A DNA stretch of 64,000 bases, taken from JAGOSP01 sp964428075 (GTDB lineage Bacteria > Patescibacteriota > Minisyncoccia > Moranbacterales > UBA1568). The stretch covers positions 1 through 64,000 of the forward strand of contig CAYRWQ010000002.1 in assembly GCA_964428075.1 (NCBI GenBank). Reading direction: 5' to 3'. Both the position numbers and the translations under genes were made by a program. This document shows positions 23,413-30,912 of the stretch, one piece after another; within the stretch, counting starts at the first letter, position 1; every line of letters begins with the position of its first letter. The notes under the pieces are model-generated. The model was not told where the DNA came from, searched no databases, and worked only from the letters and a program-made list of their open reading frames with translations.

Positions 23413-24675
23413 ATGGCAGAGATTAAGCCTGATTTGGAAACTTTCGCAAAGATTAAAGTGGTTGGTGTGGGCGGTTCCGGTGGGAATGCGATTACACGGA
23501 TGATTGACGCAAAAATTCGCGGAGTGGAATTTGTTGCGATCAATACGGATGCCCAGGCCCTTCATCATTCCAAAGCACAGGAAAAAATCCATATTGGAAA
23601 AAATCTCACTAAAGGACTGGGCGCAGGAATGAATCCGGAGATTGGGCGGCAAGCGGCTGAGGAGAACCGAGACGAGATACAGGAGGTTTTGAAAGGAGCA
23701 GACATGGTTTTTGTGACTTGTGGTTTGGGTGGTGGCACTGGTTCTGGCGCAGCTCCGATTGTCGCAGAAACTGCCAAAGAACTCGGTGCACTCACGGTGG
23801 GGGTGGTGACGCGACCTTTTTCTTTTGAGGGCTCACAGCGTCGTTCTATCGCAGACGAGGCGCTTCAAAATTTGCGTGAACGAGTAGACACGATTATTAC
23901 AATTCCGAACGATAAGTTATTGTCGATTATTGATCGGAAGATGACATTGATCAACGCCTTCCGTATTGTTGATGATGTCTTGCGTCAGGGGGTGCAGGGT
24001 ATCTCAGATCTCATTACGAAGAAGGGTGAAGTGAACGTGGACTTCGCGGATGTCCGCGCGATTATGCAGGATAGCGGGAGCGCTCTTATGGGTATCGGTA
24101 TCGCGTCGGGTGAAAATCGAGCCGTTGAGGCAGCGAAAGCGGCGATTAATAGTCCGTTACTTGAGTTGTCCATTGATGGGGCTAAAGGTGTACTTTTCAA
24201 TATTTCTGGTTCGAGTGACTTGACTATGCTTGAGGTCAATGAAGCAGCCAATGTTATTACGGAAAATATTGACCCGAATGCCAAGGTTATTTTTGGTACC
24301 GTAGTGGATGAACAGGTGCGCAAAGGTGAGATACAGGTGACGGTGGTGGCGACTGGTTTTAATGATGGCTTGGCTCAGGAGGAGCCCATCGGTTTGGTGA
24401 GTATCGCGCGTCAGGCGGCGCGTACTCGATCAATGACTCAGCATTCCACACCGACACGAAACATGGAGATGCAGGGGTCGGATGAGGAAATAACAGACGT
24501 CGATAGTCTTGAACCCGAACTTACTTTCACGTCTCGTCATCTTGAGCAGCCCCCGATGATCATCGAAGAGAAGATACAGCCAAAACCAACCATGCAAAGA
24601 CATGAGACCAAAGAGATTGCTGAGGAGGATGATCTGGAAATCCCCGCTTTTATACGGAGGAAGATGAAGAAATAG
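23413..24675 (+). CDS. ftsZ: cell division protein FtsZ
   Basis: A 420-residue tubulin-like GTPase that forms the division ring. The N-terminus IKVVGVGGSGGNAITRM binds the nucleotide, the tubulin signature is LGGGTGSGAAP, and the T7 loop catalytic region includes NVDFADVRAIM. After the globular core (to about residue 325) comes a variable, charged linker and the conserved C-terminal peptide DLEIPAFIRRKMKK, which binds FtsA. Everything needed for function is visible. Confidence 0.97.
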   Translation: MAEIKPDLETFAKIKVVGVGGSGGNAITRMIDAKIRGVEFVAINTDAQALHHSKAQEKIHIGKNLTKGLGAGMNPEIGRQAAEENRDEIQEVLKGADMVFVTCGLGGGTGSGAAPIVAETAKELGALTVGVVTRPFSFEGSQRRSIADEALQNLRERVDTIITIPNDKLLSIIDRKMTLINAFRIVDDVLRQGVQGISDLITKKGEVNVDFADVRAIMQDSGSALMGIGIASGENRAVEAAKAAINSPLLELSIDGAKGVLFNISGSSDLTMLEVNEAANVITENIDPNAKVIFGTVVDEQVRKGEIQVTVVATGFNDGLAQEEPIGLVSIARQAARTRSMTQHSTPTRNMEMQGSDEEITDVDSLEPELTFTSRHLEQPPMIIEEKIQPKPTMQRHETKEIAEEDDLEIPAFIRRKMKK

Positions 24676-24973
24676 GTACCTTTCAGTTTGTTCTCGAGAG
24701 GTTGTTTCTTGATTCTCGGAGAGTAGATATACACCCCGTTTTTTGAGGTCTGTTTTGTGGTGAGGTGATATTTTTGGTGCCTTGGGAAGGCGGAGAGTTT
24801 CTGCGGGATATATTGTTGGGTATCGTGATAGCGCACTGAAAAAGTCACGAAAGTACCAGTCATGTTCCTTAGGAATACCGTGCTTCTTAACGTTCTAATA
24901 GGAAGCCGATATTCTGTATTATTGGTCTGTGTTGTAAGTTGATAACCGATGGCTCAACCGTACTGTTAGCGGT
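24676..24973 (+). other. intergenic stretch between ftsZ and comEC
   Basis: About 300 bases without a supported gene. A TATTAT near 24915 could be a -10 for comEC, but no spaced -35 is evident. The stretch CTCGAGAG and other short palindromes are present; no terminator with a clear T-run and no RNA gene were recognised. Confidence 0.5.
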
Positions 24974-26437
24974 ATGCAACGTTTTATTTTACTCGGGATT
25001 TCGGTGGCCTTTGTGATTGGTATTGCGTATGGATCTGTGCTTGGGTACGATGCCGCACGCATAGGAACGTGTTTGATCGTGAGTGGCGCGGTAGCGCTGT
25101 GGGTGGCTTTTCGTAATCGAAAGGCATTTTTTTTGAGTTGCATGCTACTTTTTTTGGTGGCTGGTGTGTGGCATGCAGCCCGCACGAGCGAACGCTATCG
25201 TATATTGCCGGAACATATACAGGTATCTGGAACAGGGACTGTGAAGGGAGAGGAGTCGTTGGGAGTGTTTCATGCACGTGTCGTGGTTGCGCTTGATGAT
25301 TGTGGTGAGCAAACGTGTCCTCAGGAATTGATCCAGGTCGCAGCGGATCGTTACCAGGTGTGGATGGATGGTATGCGCGTTGATTTGAGCTCATGCGATC
25401 TTATACGTCCTACGCGTTTTGATCCGGGCTTTGATTATCCTATGTATCTTGCGAAGGAAGGTATCGGTTTTGTGGCGGAATCGTGTCATATGGAACCGGT
25501 CCTCGGTAGAGAAAATCGTTTGCGTGTCGGGCTGCATCGTATGAGAGCGTGGGTGTCTGATGCGTTGAACAGTCGCATGGCCGAGCCGGAAGCCGGATTG
25601 GCGAGAGGGCTGATACTTGGAGGGAGTCATGAACTTCCCGAATCGTTCATACGGGATTTTCGCACGGTCGGTCTGTCTCATATTGTGGCGGTTTCTGGGT
25701 ATAATATCTCGGTTCTCGCTGGAGGATTTCTGCTCCTCGGGATTGGCCTGGGAGTATATCGCAAACAGGCGGTGTGGCTGGCACTTCTTGGTGTGGTGTG
25801 TTTTGTGTTGTTGGTGGGTGCGCCTGCATCTGCTGTGCGAGCTGCGCTTATGGCTGCTATTGGGTTCCTGGCACTCTTGGTAGTCAGACCGGTACAGGCG
25901 ATTCCTGTATTATGTTTTGCCGCCGCGCTTATGCTGGCATGGAACCCGTTACTTTTCCGGTACGATATCGGATTTCAGTTATCATTTTTGGCCACATTCG
26001 CTATTCTGGTTTCTGAACCATGGAGGAGTCATCTGCGGAAGCATTGGCGCATGGTGAGATATGGCGGAGAGAGTGTTCTTATTACGGTGTCTGTATTGTT
26101 ATTTGTGACGCCGATTTCTGTGCTCTACTTTGGTACTCTTTCGCCATATGCAATTCTTGCGAATGTATTGGTTTTACCGATAGTCCCTCTTGCTTTTTTT
26201 GGTTCATTTCTTGTGATGTTGTTGGGGTGGATCCCTGGGGTTGGTGCTCTGTCTGGGTGGGTAACTTATGGTGTACTGCACAGTATCATGGTACTGGTGG
26301 AACATATAGCACGTTTTCCCGGAGCGGATGCTACTTTTCTTGGTGTGAGCGGAGGAATGGTAGGATGGTGGTATGCTGGGTGTTTGGCTTTTTTCCTCTA
26401 TTGGTATAAACGTAAATCAGTGCTTGCACATACATAA
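24974..26437 (+). CDS. comEC: ComEC/Rec2 competence channel, membrane part
   Basis: A 487-residue protein with about ten hydrophobic helices, matching the OB-like N-terminal region plus the Competence domain of ComEC. Typical segments are LARGLILGGSHELPESFIRDFRTVGLSHIVAVSGYNISVLAGG (the run around residue 205-245) and NPLLFRYDIGFQLSFLATFAILV. The family forms the channel for single-stranded DNA entry. Unlike most ComEC proteins, the C-terminal metallo-beta-lactamase domain is missing and is encoded by the next gene. With the type IV pilus genes nearby, this points to natural DNA uptake. Confidence 0.9.
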   Translation: MQRFILLGISVAFVIGIAYGSVLGYDAARIGTCLIVSGAVALWVAFRNRKAFFLSCMLLFLVAGVWHAARTSERYRILPEHIQVSGTGTVKGEESLGVFHARVVVALDDCGEQTCPQELIQVAADRYQVWMDGMRVDLSSCDLIRPTRFDPGFDYPMYLAKEGIGFVAESCHMEPVLGRENRLRVGLHRMRAWVSDALNSRMAEPEAGLARGLILGGSHELPESFIRDFRTVGLSHIVAVSGYNISVLAGGFLLLGIGLGVYRKQAVWLALLGVVCFVLLVGAPASAVRAALMAAIGFLALLVVRPVQAIPVLCFAAALMLAWNPLLFRYDIGFQLSFLATFAILVSEPWRSHLRKHWRMVRYGGESVLITVSVLLFVTPISVLYFGTLSPYAILANVLVLPIVPLAFFGSFLVMLLGWIPGVGALSGWVTYGVLHSIMVLVEHIARFPGADATFLGVSGGMVGWWYAGCLAFFLYWYKRKSVLAHT

Positions 26438-26478
26438 TTTGGTTGATAATGTGCATCTTGAGAAATATTCATCACACT

Positions 26479-27321
26479 ATGCGTATCCGCACCCTGTTTG
26501 TTACCGTCTCGCTTGGTCTTTCGTTCGGCGCCGGTTTATTTCTTTGGGTGACCTGGCATACCTTTGAGCCACTCCGGGTGGTGTTTTTTGACGTTGGGCA
26601 GGGTGACGCTACATTGATCTCTCAGGGTGGAGTGCAGGTGCTTATCGATGGGGGGCGCGACGGCAAGGTGTTGCTCGGAAAATTAGGGCGTTTTATGCCG
26701 TTCTGGGATCGACAGATCGAGGTTGTCATTACGACGCATCCTGATGCGGATCACATTGGGGGCGTGGCAGATGCACTACGCCGATATCGGGTTGCAGCGT
26801 ATTTCTCGAATGGTGCGGAAAGTACGAGTAGTGTGTTTCAGGATCTCAAGCAAGCGCTTGCGAACACAGAAGCAACCAAACAAGCTGTTATGGGGACCGG
26901 GTCGCGGATCATTTTTCCTCAAGGAGGCGAACTCGTAGTACTATTTCCGGAGAGCGGTACTGCCCGGGTGCGTGGCGAGACAAATGAGAGTAGTATAGTT
27001 GCTCGGCTTTCGTATGGCACTTCAAGTTTTTTGTTTACGGGTGATTTGCCAAACGAAGAAGTCGTGCTTCCCGATATAGTTCAGACCAGCGTGTTGAAGG
27101 TCGCTCATCATGGATCGAAGTATTCGACGAGCGAGGATTGGTTGGATCGGGTTCAGCCGGAAGAAGTGATTATTTCGGTAGGGAAAAATCGCTATGGACA
27201 TCCAGCCCAGGAGACACTCGCTCGTTTGCAGAGACGGTTAGGCGTGAGGACATACCGTACGGATCAGCTCGGGGATATCGTGTACGTGTGTCATGGCAAT
27301 AGTTGCCGTCAAGAAAAATAA
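26479..27321 (+). CDS. ComEC metallo-beta-lactamase domain as a separate protein
   Basis: A 280-residue protein with one N-terminal membrane helix (about 4-24) and a metallo-beta-lactamase fold. The motifs are VVFFDVGQGDATLI at the start of the domain, the metal-binding THPDADHIGG, FLFTGDLP and LKVAHHGSKYSTS. This is the ComEC C-terminal nuclease-like domain, thought to degrade the non-transported DNA strand. It starts 41 bases after the channel gene. The ATG at 26479 is preferred over an upstream one at 26443 because it gives a compact signal-anchor. Confidence 0.9.
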   Translation: MRIRTLFVTVSLGLSFGAGLFLWVTWHTFEPLRVVFFDVGQGDATLISQGGVQVLIDGGRDGKVLLGKLGRFMPFWDRQIEVVITTHPDADHIGGVADALRRYRVAAYFSNGAESTSSVFQDLKQALANTEATKQAVMGTGSRIIFPQGGELVVLFPESGTARVRGETNESSIVARLSYGTSSFLFTGDLPNEEVVLPDIVQTSVLKVAHHGSKYSTSEDWLDRVQPEEVIISVGKNRYGHPAQETLARLQRRLGVRTYRTDQLGDIVYVCHGNSCRQEK

Positions 27322-27406
27322 TTCAGAGGTGTCATTGTGTAACTTGCGTTTTCTTGAGTACCGTGGTATTTTTTTAGCACAGAAACAGTTTTTAAGAACA
27401 ACTTGT

Positions 27407-28012
27407 ATGGGACAGTATTTGAAGAGGGAGCGCTCATTGGTGATTATTAAACCAGATGGTGTGCAGCGTAGCGTGATGGGCGAGATCATCCAACGTATTG
27501 AGCGTACTGGGTTAAAGATGGTCGCGTTTAAGTTTTTGGTACCAACTGAGGCGCAGTCTTGGGAGCATTACCTGAAGACAGATGAATGGTTCATTTCTAA
27601 GGGTGAGCGTATTGTGGCTGAACGTACTTCGCATGGTTTGCCGATTGAGAAAGAACCGATTGATTATGGCAAAGCCATTATTGATACTATCGTACGCTAT
27701 TTCACGTCCGGACCGGTCCTGGTCTTTGTAGTCGAGGGCAATCAATCCATCGCTATCGTGAAGAAGCTGGTAGGGAGCACAGAACCGACGCTCTCGGATG
27801 TTGGAACAATACGCGGTGACCTTACCATTGATTCTTATGCCCTTTCGAGTTTGGATGAGCGGGCGGTTCGTAATCTCGTGCACTGTTCGGACAATGTTGA
27901 TGATGCCGAACGTGAAATTAATATTTGGTTTTCGCCATCAGAAATTATCAGTTATCGCTTAGTTGCCGAACAGATACTCTATGATGTGAACTTGGACGGG
28001 ATCCTTGAGTAG
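27407..28012 (+). CDS. ndk: nucleoside diphosphate kinase with insertion
   Basis: A 201-residue NDK, longer than the usual 130-150. RSLVIIKPDGVQRSVMGEIIQRIE is the standard N-terminus and the catalytic His is in RNLVHCSDNVDDAEREINIWF. Between the two an additional segment of about 40 residues (around WFISKGERIVAERTSHGLPIEKEPIDYGK) is inserted, and the C-terminus carries about 20 extra residues. Longer NDKs of this kind are familiar from CPR genomes. The start at 27407 is preferred; an upstream in-frame ATG at 27293 adds 38 residues that overlap the previous gene and look non-coding. Confidence 0.88.
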   Translation: MGQYLKRERSLVIIKPDGVQRSVMGEIIQRIERTGLKMVAFKFLVPTEAQSWEHYLKTDEWFISKGERIVAERTSHGLPIEKEPIDYGKAIIDTIVRYFTSGPVLVFVVEGNQSIAIVKKLVGSTEPTLSDVGTIRGDLTIDSYALSSLDERAVRNLVHCSDNVDDAEREINIWFSPSEIISYRLVAEQILYDVNLDGILE

Positions 28013-28103
28013 GTGCTTGATGGATGGTTGGTAATACGATACGCAGTCAGGATGGTCAAGGTGACCACCCTTTCATTTTTTGGAAAACAGTTCTTTAATA
28101 ATT

Positions 28104-28110
28104 GAAGGAG
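28104..28110 (+). promoter_or_regulatory. Shine-Dalgarno of the Cys-rich small gene
   Basis: GAAGGAG lies eight bases before the ATG at 28119 and decides that start over the in-frame ATG at 28080. Confidence 0.6.
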
Positions 28111-28118
28111 AAACACTG

Positions 28119-28313
28119 ATGCACGACTTTCTCTTCGAGCAAGATCTGGCGAGAGTAGTACCCCAGACGGGTTGCGCGAGTGACGTTCCTTGTCCGTGTG
28201 TATATTGTGGTCCGGAATGCGTAAACGCACTGAGATCTGGAGCATGTCAGATTCCAGCAAGTCAGATGATTCTCAAGAAAATCGATCCTGAGCCACGGAA
28301 AAGAACGCGATAA
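28119..28313 (+). CDS. small Cys-rich hypothetical protein
   Basis: A 64-residue protein of unknown function. It contains six cysteines, five packed as GCASDVPCPCVYCGPEC (C19, C24, C26, C29, C33) and a sixth in GACQIP, suggesting a zinc or iron-sulfur site or a disulfide knot. There is no signal peptide. A good Shine-Dalgarno precedes it and a terminator follows at 28338-28380, so it seems to be an independently expressed gene. No family was recognised. Confidence 0.6.
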   Translation: MHDFLFEQDLARVVPQTGCASDVPCPCVYCGPECVNALRSGACQIPASQMILKKIDPEPRKRTR

Positions 28314-28337
28314 CGGATATTTGTTCGAATGTCACAT

Positions 28338-28380
28338 AAGGAGCCCACCAGCCTATTTTTTAGGAGTAGGCTCCTTTTTC
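28338..28380 (+). terminator. intrinsic terminator
   Basis: AAGGAGCC (28338-28345) pairs with GGCTCCTT (28369-28376), followed by TTTTTC. The inner GCCTA/TAGGC pair offers an alternative fold. Confidence 0.8.
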
Positions 28381-28455
28381 ATTTTTGGTGATGCGCCGTG
28401 TCCAAAGAAAAAAACATTTGCTACACTGGAAACTGGACAATGCAGGTGATAAGAA

Positions 28456-28526
28456 CGGGGTATAGTATAGTGGTAGTACGCGACCATGGGGTGGTTGTAG
28501 TTCCGGTCCGATTCCGGGTACCCCGA
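28456..28526 (+). tRNA. tRNA-Pro (anticodon GGG)
   Basis: A 71-nt cloverleaf folds completely. Acceptor CGGGGTA/TACCCCG is perfectly paired, D stem GTAT/GTAC, anticodon stem CGACC/GGTTG with loop ATGGGGT (anticodon GGG at 28488-28490), variable loop of four bases, T stem TCCGG/CCGGG. The T loop is TCCGATT, with C instead of the near-universal T at position 55. The discriminator is A and CCA is not encoded. A terminator follows directly. Confidence 0.88.
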
Positions 28527-28540
28527 CATAATCGTATATA

Positions 28541-28567
28541 AAAAAACCGCTTTGGGCGGTTTTTTTA
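28541..28567 (+). terminator. terminator shared by tRNA-Pro and rpmB
   Basis: AAAAACCGC and GCGGTTTTTTT flank a short TTTGG loop. The A-run and T-run on opposite sides let it work for tRNA-Pro on the plus strand and rpmB on the minus strand. Confidence 0.8.
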
Positions 28568-28625
28568 TATTATTGCGCTGTATATTGTACAAGAGAGAGT
28601 GATAAAAAAGAAGCTGATTTCCCTC

Positions 28626-28808
28626 TTAGATACTTTTTCCTTGTTTGGTGAGGGTACGGATAGCTTTGGTGGAGAGTTGGAGTTTGAGTCCTTGAACCCG
28701 TTTTGTTTGGAGATTGATTCCAAATGTACGTCGGGTCTTGATATTCGAGTGGCTGCGTTTATTGCCGGTTTTAGTACCCCGGCCGGTCAGATCACATATT
28801 CGACTCAT
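28626..28808 (-). CDS. rpmB: 50S ribosomal protein bL28
   Basis: A 60-residue protein, MSRICDLTGRGTKTGNKRSHSN at the start and KVSTKAIRTL-like (LKLQLSTKAIRTLTKQGK) at the end, matching bL28. The first two usual CxxC cysteines are reduced to one (C5). The ATG at 28808 gives the standard N-terminus; in-frame codons upstream to 28871 would add unrelated residues. It is convergent with tRNA-Pro and shares its terminator. The plus-strand frame over the same bases is a shadow. Confidence 0.92.
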   Translation of the reverse strand: MSRICDLTGRGTKTGNKRSHSNIKTRRTFGINLQTKRVQGLKLQLSTKAIRTLTKQGKSI

Positions 28809-28864
28809 AAGACATAAAATCAGTTGCTTGGTAACGAATCTGAGAGTATCATGGGTTGAGAGGA

Positions 28865-29629
28865 ATGGCAAGTTTTACTTATGAGCTAGATGTATTTTCC
28901 AGCATTATGTTACAGGAATCTGTTTTAGTTGGTTTTTATTTCTTGGTTTTGCTGTATTCGGTCATCATCCATGAGGTATCACACGGAGTGATAGCATTGT
29001 GGCTGGGCGATGCCACTGCCAAATATGCGGATCGCCTGAATCTGAACCCGATCAAGCATATTGATCCGTTTGGGTCGGTATTTTTGCCGATTCTTCTGAT
29101 TTTGACGACGGGCTCGGCTTTCGGTTGGGCGAAGCCGGTACCATACAACCCGTACAATCTCGAGGATCAGAAATGGGGTCCGCTCTGGGTCGCTTTAGCC
29201 GGGCCGGGATCGAATCTACTCGTGGCGACAGCAGCAGCGCTCTTGGCGCGATTCTTACCTTTGGCGCAGATGACAAAGATGGAGATCGTGGATCGTCTCT
29301 ACGGAGCGGTGTATGGGAACGGGGCATTTCTTGAGCGTTTTGATATGTTGGCTGAGGCATTATCCGGATCTTTGTCTCAGGTCCTGTTTGGTATTTTACT
29401 GATCCTCATTTTTTGGAATGTTGTGTTGGCGTGTTTCAATCTCTTGCCTGTGCCTCCTCTGGATGGCTCAAAGCTCTTATATGCGCTGTTTCCGATTCGG
29501 GAGGAAACAAAGATGTGGCTTGAACACTATGGTATGTTCTTGATTCTTTTGGTGGTATTTCTTTTAGCCGCGCCAATCAGCATCTTTATACATCTGATCC
29601 TGTCGGTATTTATACGTTTTGCCATGTAG
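28865..29629 (+). CDS. M50-family membrane metalloprotease (site-2 protease-like)
   Basis: A 254-residue integral membrane protein of the short M50 group. The zinc motif HEVSH lies in the first main helix (VIIHEVSHGVIALWLGD), followed by NPIKHIDPFGSVFLPILLIL, FGWAKPVPYNPYNL, and the second motif NLLPVPPLDGSKLLYALFP, whose Asp is the third zinc ligand. It carries no PDZ domain. Relatives cleave membrane-bound regulators such as anti-sigma factors; whether it acts on the membrane protein at 11364 is speculative. Confidence 0.92.
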   Translation: MASFTYELDVFSSIMLQESVLVGFYFLVLLYSVIIHEVSHGVIALWLGDATAKYADRLNLNPIKHIDPFGSVFLPILLILTTGSAFGWAKPVPYNPYNLEDQKWGPLWVALAGPGSNLLVATAAALLARFLPLAQMTKMEIVDRLYGAVYGNGAFLERFDMLAEALSGSLSQVLFGILLILIFWNVVLACFNLLPVPPLDGSKLLYALFPIREETKMWLEHYGMFLILLVVFLLAAPISIFIHLILSVFIRFAM

Positions 29630-29683
29630 TTTGGTCTGGGAGCAATGTATCTCGGGTTTCAGACTGAGTAGCAGAGCGGGATG

Positions 29684-29712
29684 TTGACAATCTTGCAGCT
29701 CTTCGGTAGGAT
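29684..29712 (+). promoter_or_regulatory. promoter of the str operon (rpsL)
   Basis: TTGACA (29684-29689), 17 bases and TAGGAT (29707-29712): a near-consensus promoter about 65 bases before the rpsL start. Confidence 0.65.
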
Positions 29713-29750
29713 GGACACTACTGAGTGAGTGACTCTCTTTTTGTTTGTTT

Positions 29751-29759
29751 TGATATAAT
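29751..29759 (+). promoter_or_regulatory. second, extended -10 promoter of rpsL
   Basis: TGATATAAT gives an extended -10 with a perfect TATAAT at 29754-29759, about 19 bases before the GTG start. With the TTGACA promoter upstream this would make tandem promoters. Confidence 0.4.
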
Positions 29760-29777
29760 TTTTATCAGTGTACCGTT

Positions 29778-30194
29778 GTGACCACGATCAATCAGCTTCT
29801 GAAGCGACCAAGAAAGGTGAGTGTCCGGAAATCTAAGTCTCCGGCCATGACATATGTCGTGAATACCGTGAAGAATCGCATTACCAAGACACAGAGTCCA
29901 TTTAAGCGTGGCGTGTGTGTGAAGGTGACGACAACGACCCCGAAGAAACCAAACTCCGCTCTCCGAAAAATTGCTCGCGTTCGTCTGACAAATGGCATGG
30001 AAGTGACTGCTTATATCCCGGGCATCGGACACAATCTTCAGGAACACTCTATTGTGATGATTCGGGGCGGTCGAGTCAAAGACTTGCCAGGTGTCCGTTA
30101 TCATGTGGTTCGTGGCATTTTTGATGCCGCTGGAGTCAATAATCGAAAAGGGAGCCGTTCAAAGTATGGCGCGAAGAAGGAAAAGCAGAAGTAG
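29778..30194 (+). CDS. rpsL: 30S ribosomal protein uS12
   Basis: A 138-residue uS12, part of the decoding centre. TTINQLLKRPRK starts the protein, TTTPKKPNSALRKIARVRL carries the Lys that in other species confers streptomycin resistance when changed (here the wild-type Lys), and RGGRVKDLPGVRYHVVRG holds the modified Asp loop. The start is GTG at 29778. It heads the rpsL-rpsG-fusA group. Confidence 0.96.
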   Translation: MTTINQLLKRPRKVSVRKSKSPAMTYVVNTVKNRITKTQSPFKRGVCVKVTTTTPKKPNSALRKIARVRLTNGMEVTAYIPGIGHNLQEHSIVMIRGGRVKDLPGVRYHVVRGIFDAAGVNNRKGSRSKYGAKKEKQK

Positions 30195-30304
30195 AAATAA
30201 GCCGAGCCATTTCATGATTTTTTAAACTAACAACGAAGAACATACGGGTTTTGAGTGTCTTAAGTGAGTTGCCGTTTGTTCATCGGGTACATATCATACA
30301 CAGT

Positions 30305-30772
30305 ATGCCACGAAGAAAGAGAAATTATCAGCGCGAGTGGAAGGCGGATTCTCAGTATGGAAATCCGTTGGTGGGTCATTTTGTCTGCATGATTATGTGG
30401 AACGGGAAGAAGAGTGTAGCTGAGCGGATTGTCTATAAGGCATTTGATGTTATTCATGAGCGGACGAAGAAGGGTGGCCTGAATGCTTTTGAACAGGCAA
30501 TTAAGAACGTGTCCCCGATGTTGCAATTGAAGAGTCGTCGTGTCGGTGGAGCCAACTATCAAGTTCCAGTTCCGGTTTCGGGTGAACGCCGTCAGATTTT
30601 AGCTATGCGGTGGATTCGAGATGCGTGCCGAAAAAAGAAGGGAAAGTGCATGGCAGAAAAACTGGCTGATGAATTGATCGATGCGTCAAACAAGGTGGGT
30701 ATCGCAATCAAGAAACGGGACGATACGCATCGAATGGCCGAAGCCAATAAGGCATTTGCTCACTTTGCCTAA
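30305..30772 (+). CDS. rpsG: 30S ribosomal protein uS7
   Basis: A 155-residue uS7 that nucleates the 30S head. It begins MPRRKRNYQREWKAD, then NPLVGHFVCMIMWNGKKSVAERIVYKAFD, with SRRVGGANYQVPVPVSGERRQILAMRWI in the middle. The ATG at 30305 gives the canonical start; a frame extending to 30251 is not used. fusA follows 140 bases later. Confidence 0.95.
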   Translation: MPRRKRNYQREWKADSQYGNPLVGHFVCMIMWNGKKSVAERIVYKAFDVIHERTKKGGLNAFEQAIKNVSPMLQLKSRRVGGANYQVPVPVSGERRQILAMRWIRDACRKKKGKCMAEKLADELIDASNKVGIAIKKRDDTHRMAEANKAFAHFA

Positions 30773-30912
30773 TAGCTGATCCGTGTGCCTTGATGTTCCA
30801 TGGAAGCGATACGGAAGAATGGAACGCAGAGTTCCATTCTTTGTTTCAGGAAGGCCAAACAATCTCATTGGGTGTATACAATATAATTTTCAATTTTTTA
30901 TTTCCAAGCGTT

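Noticed and set aside
28599..28817. Plus-strand open frame of 72 codons over rpmB
   Set aside because: The minus strand encodes a clear bL28 (MSRICDLTGRGTKTGNKRSHSN); the plus-strand frame is its shadow.
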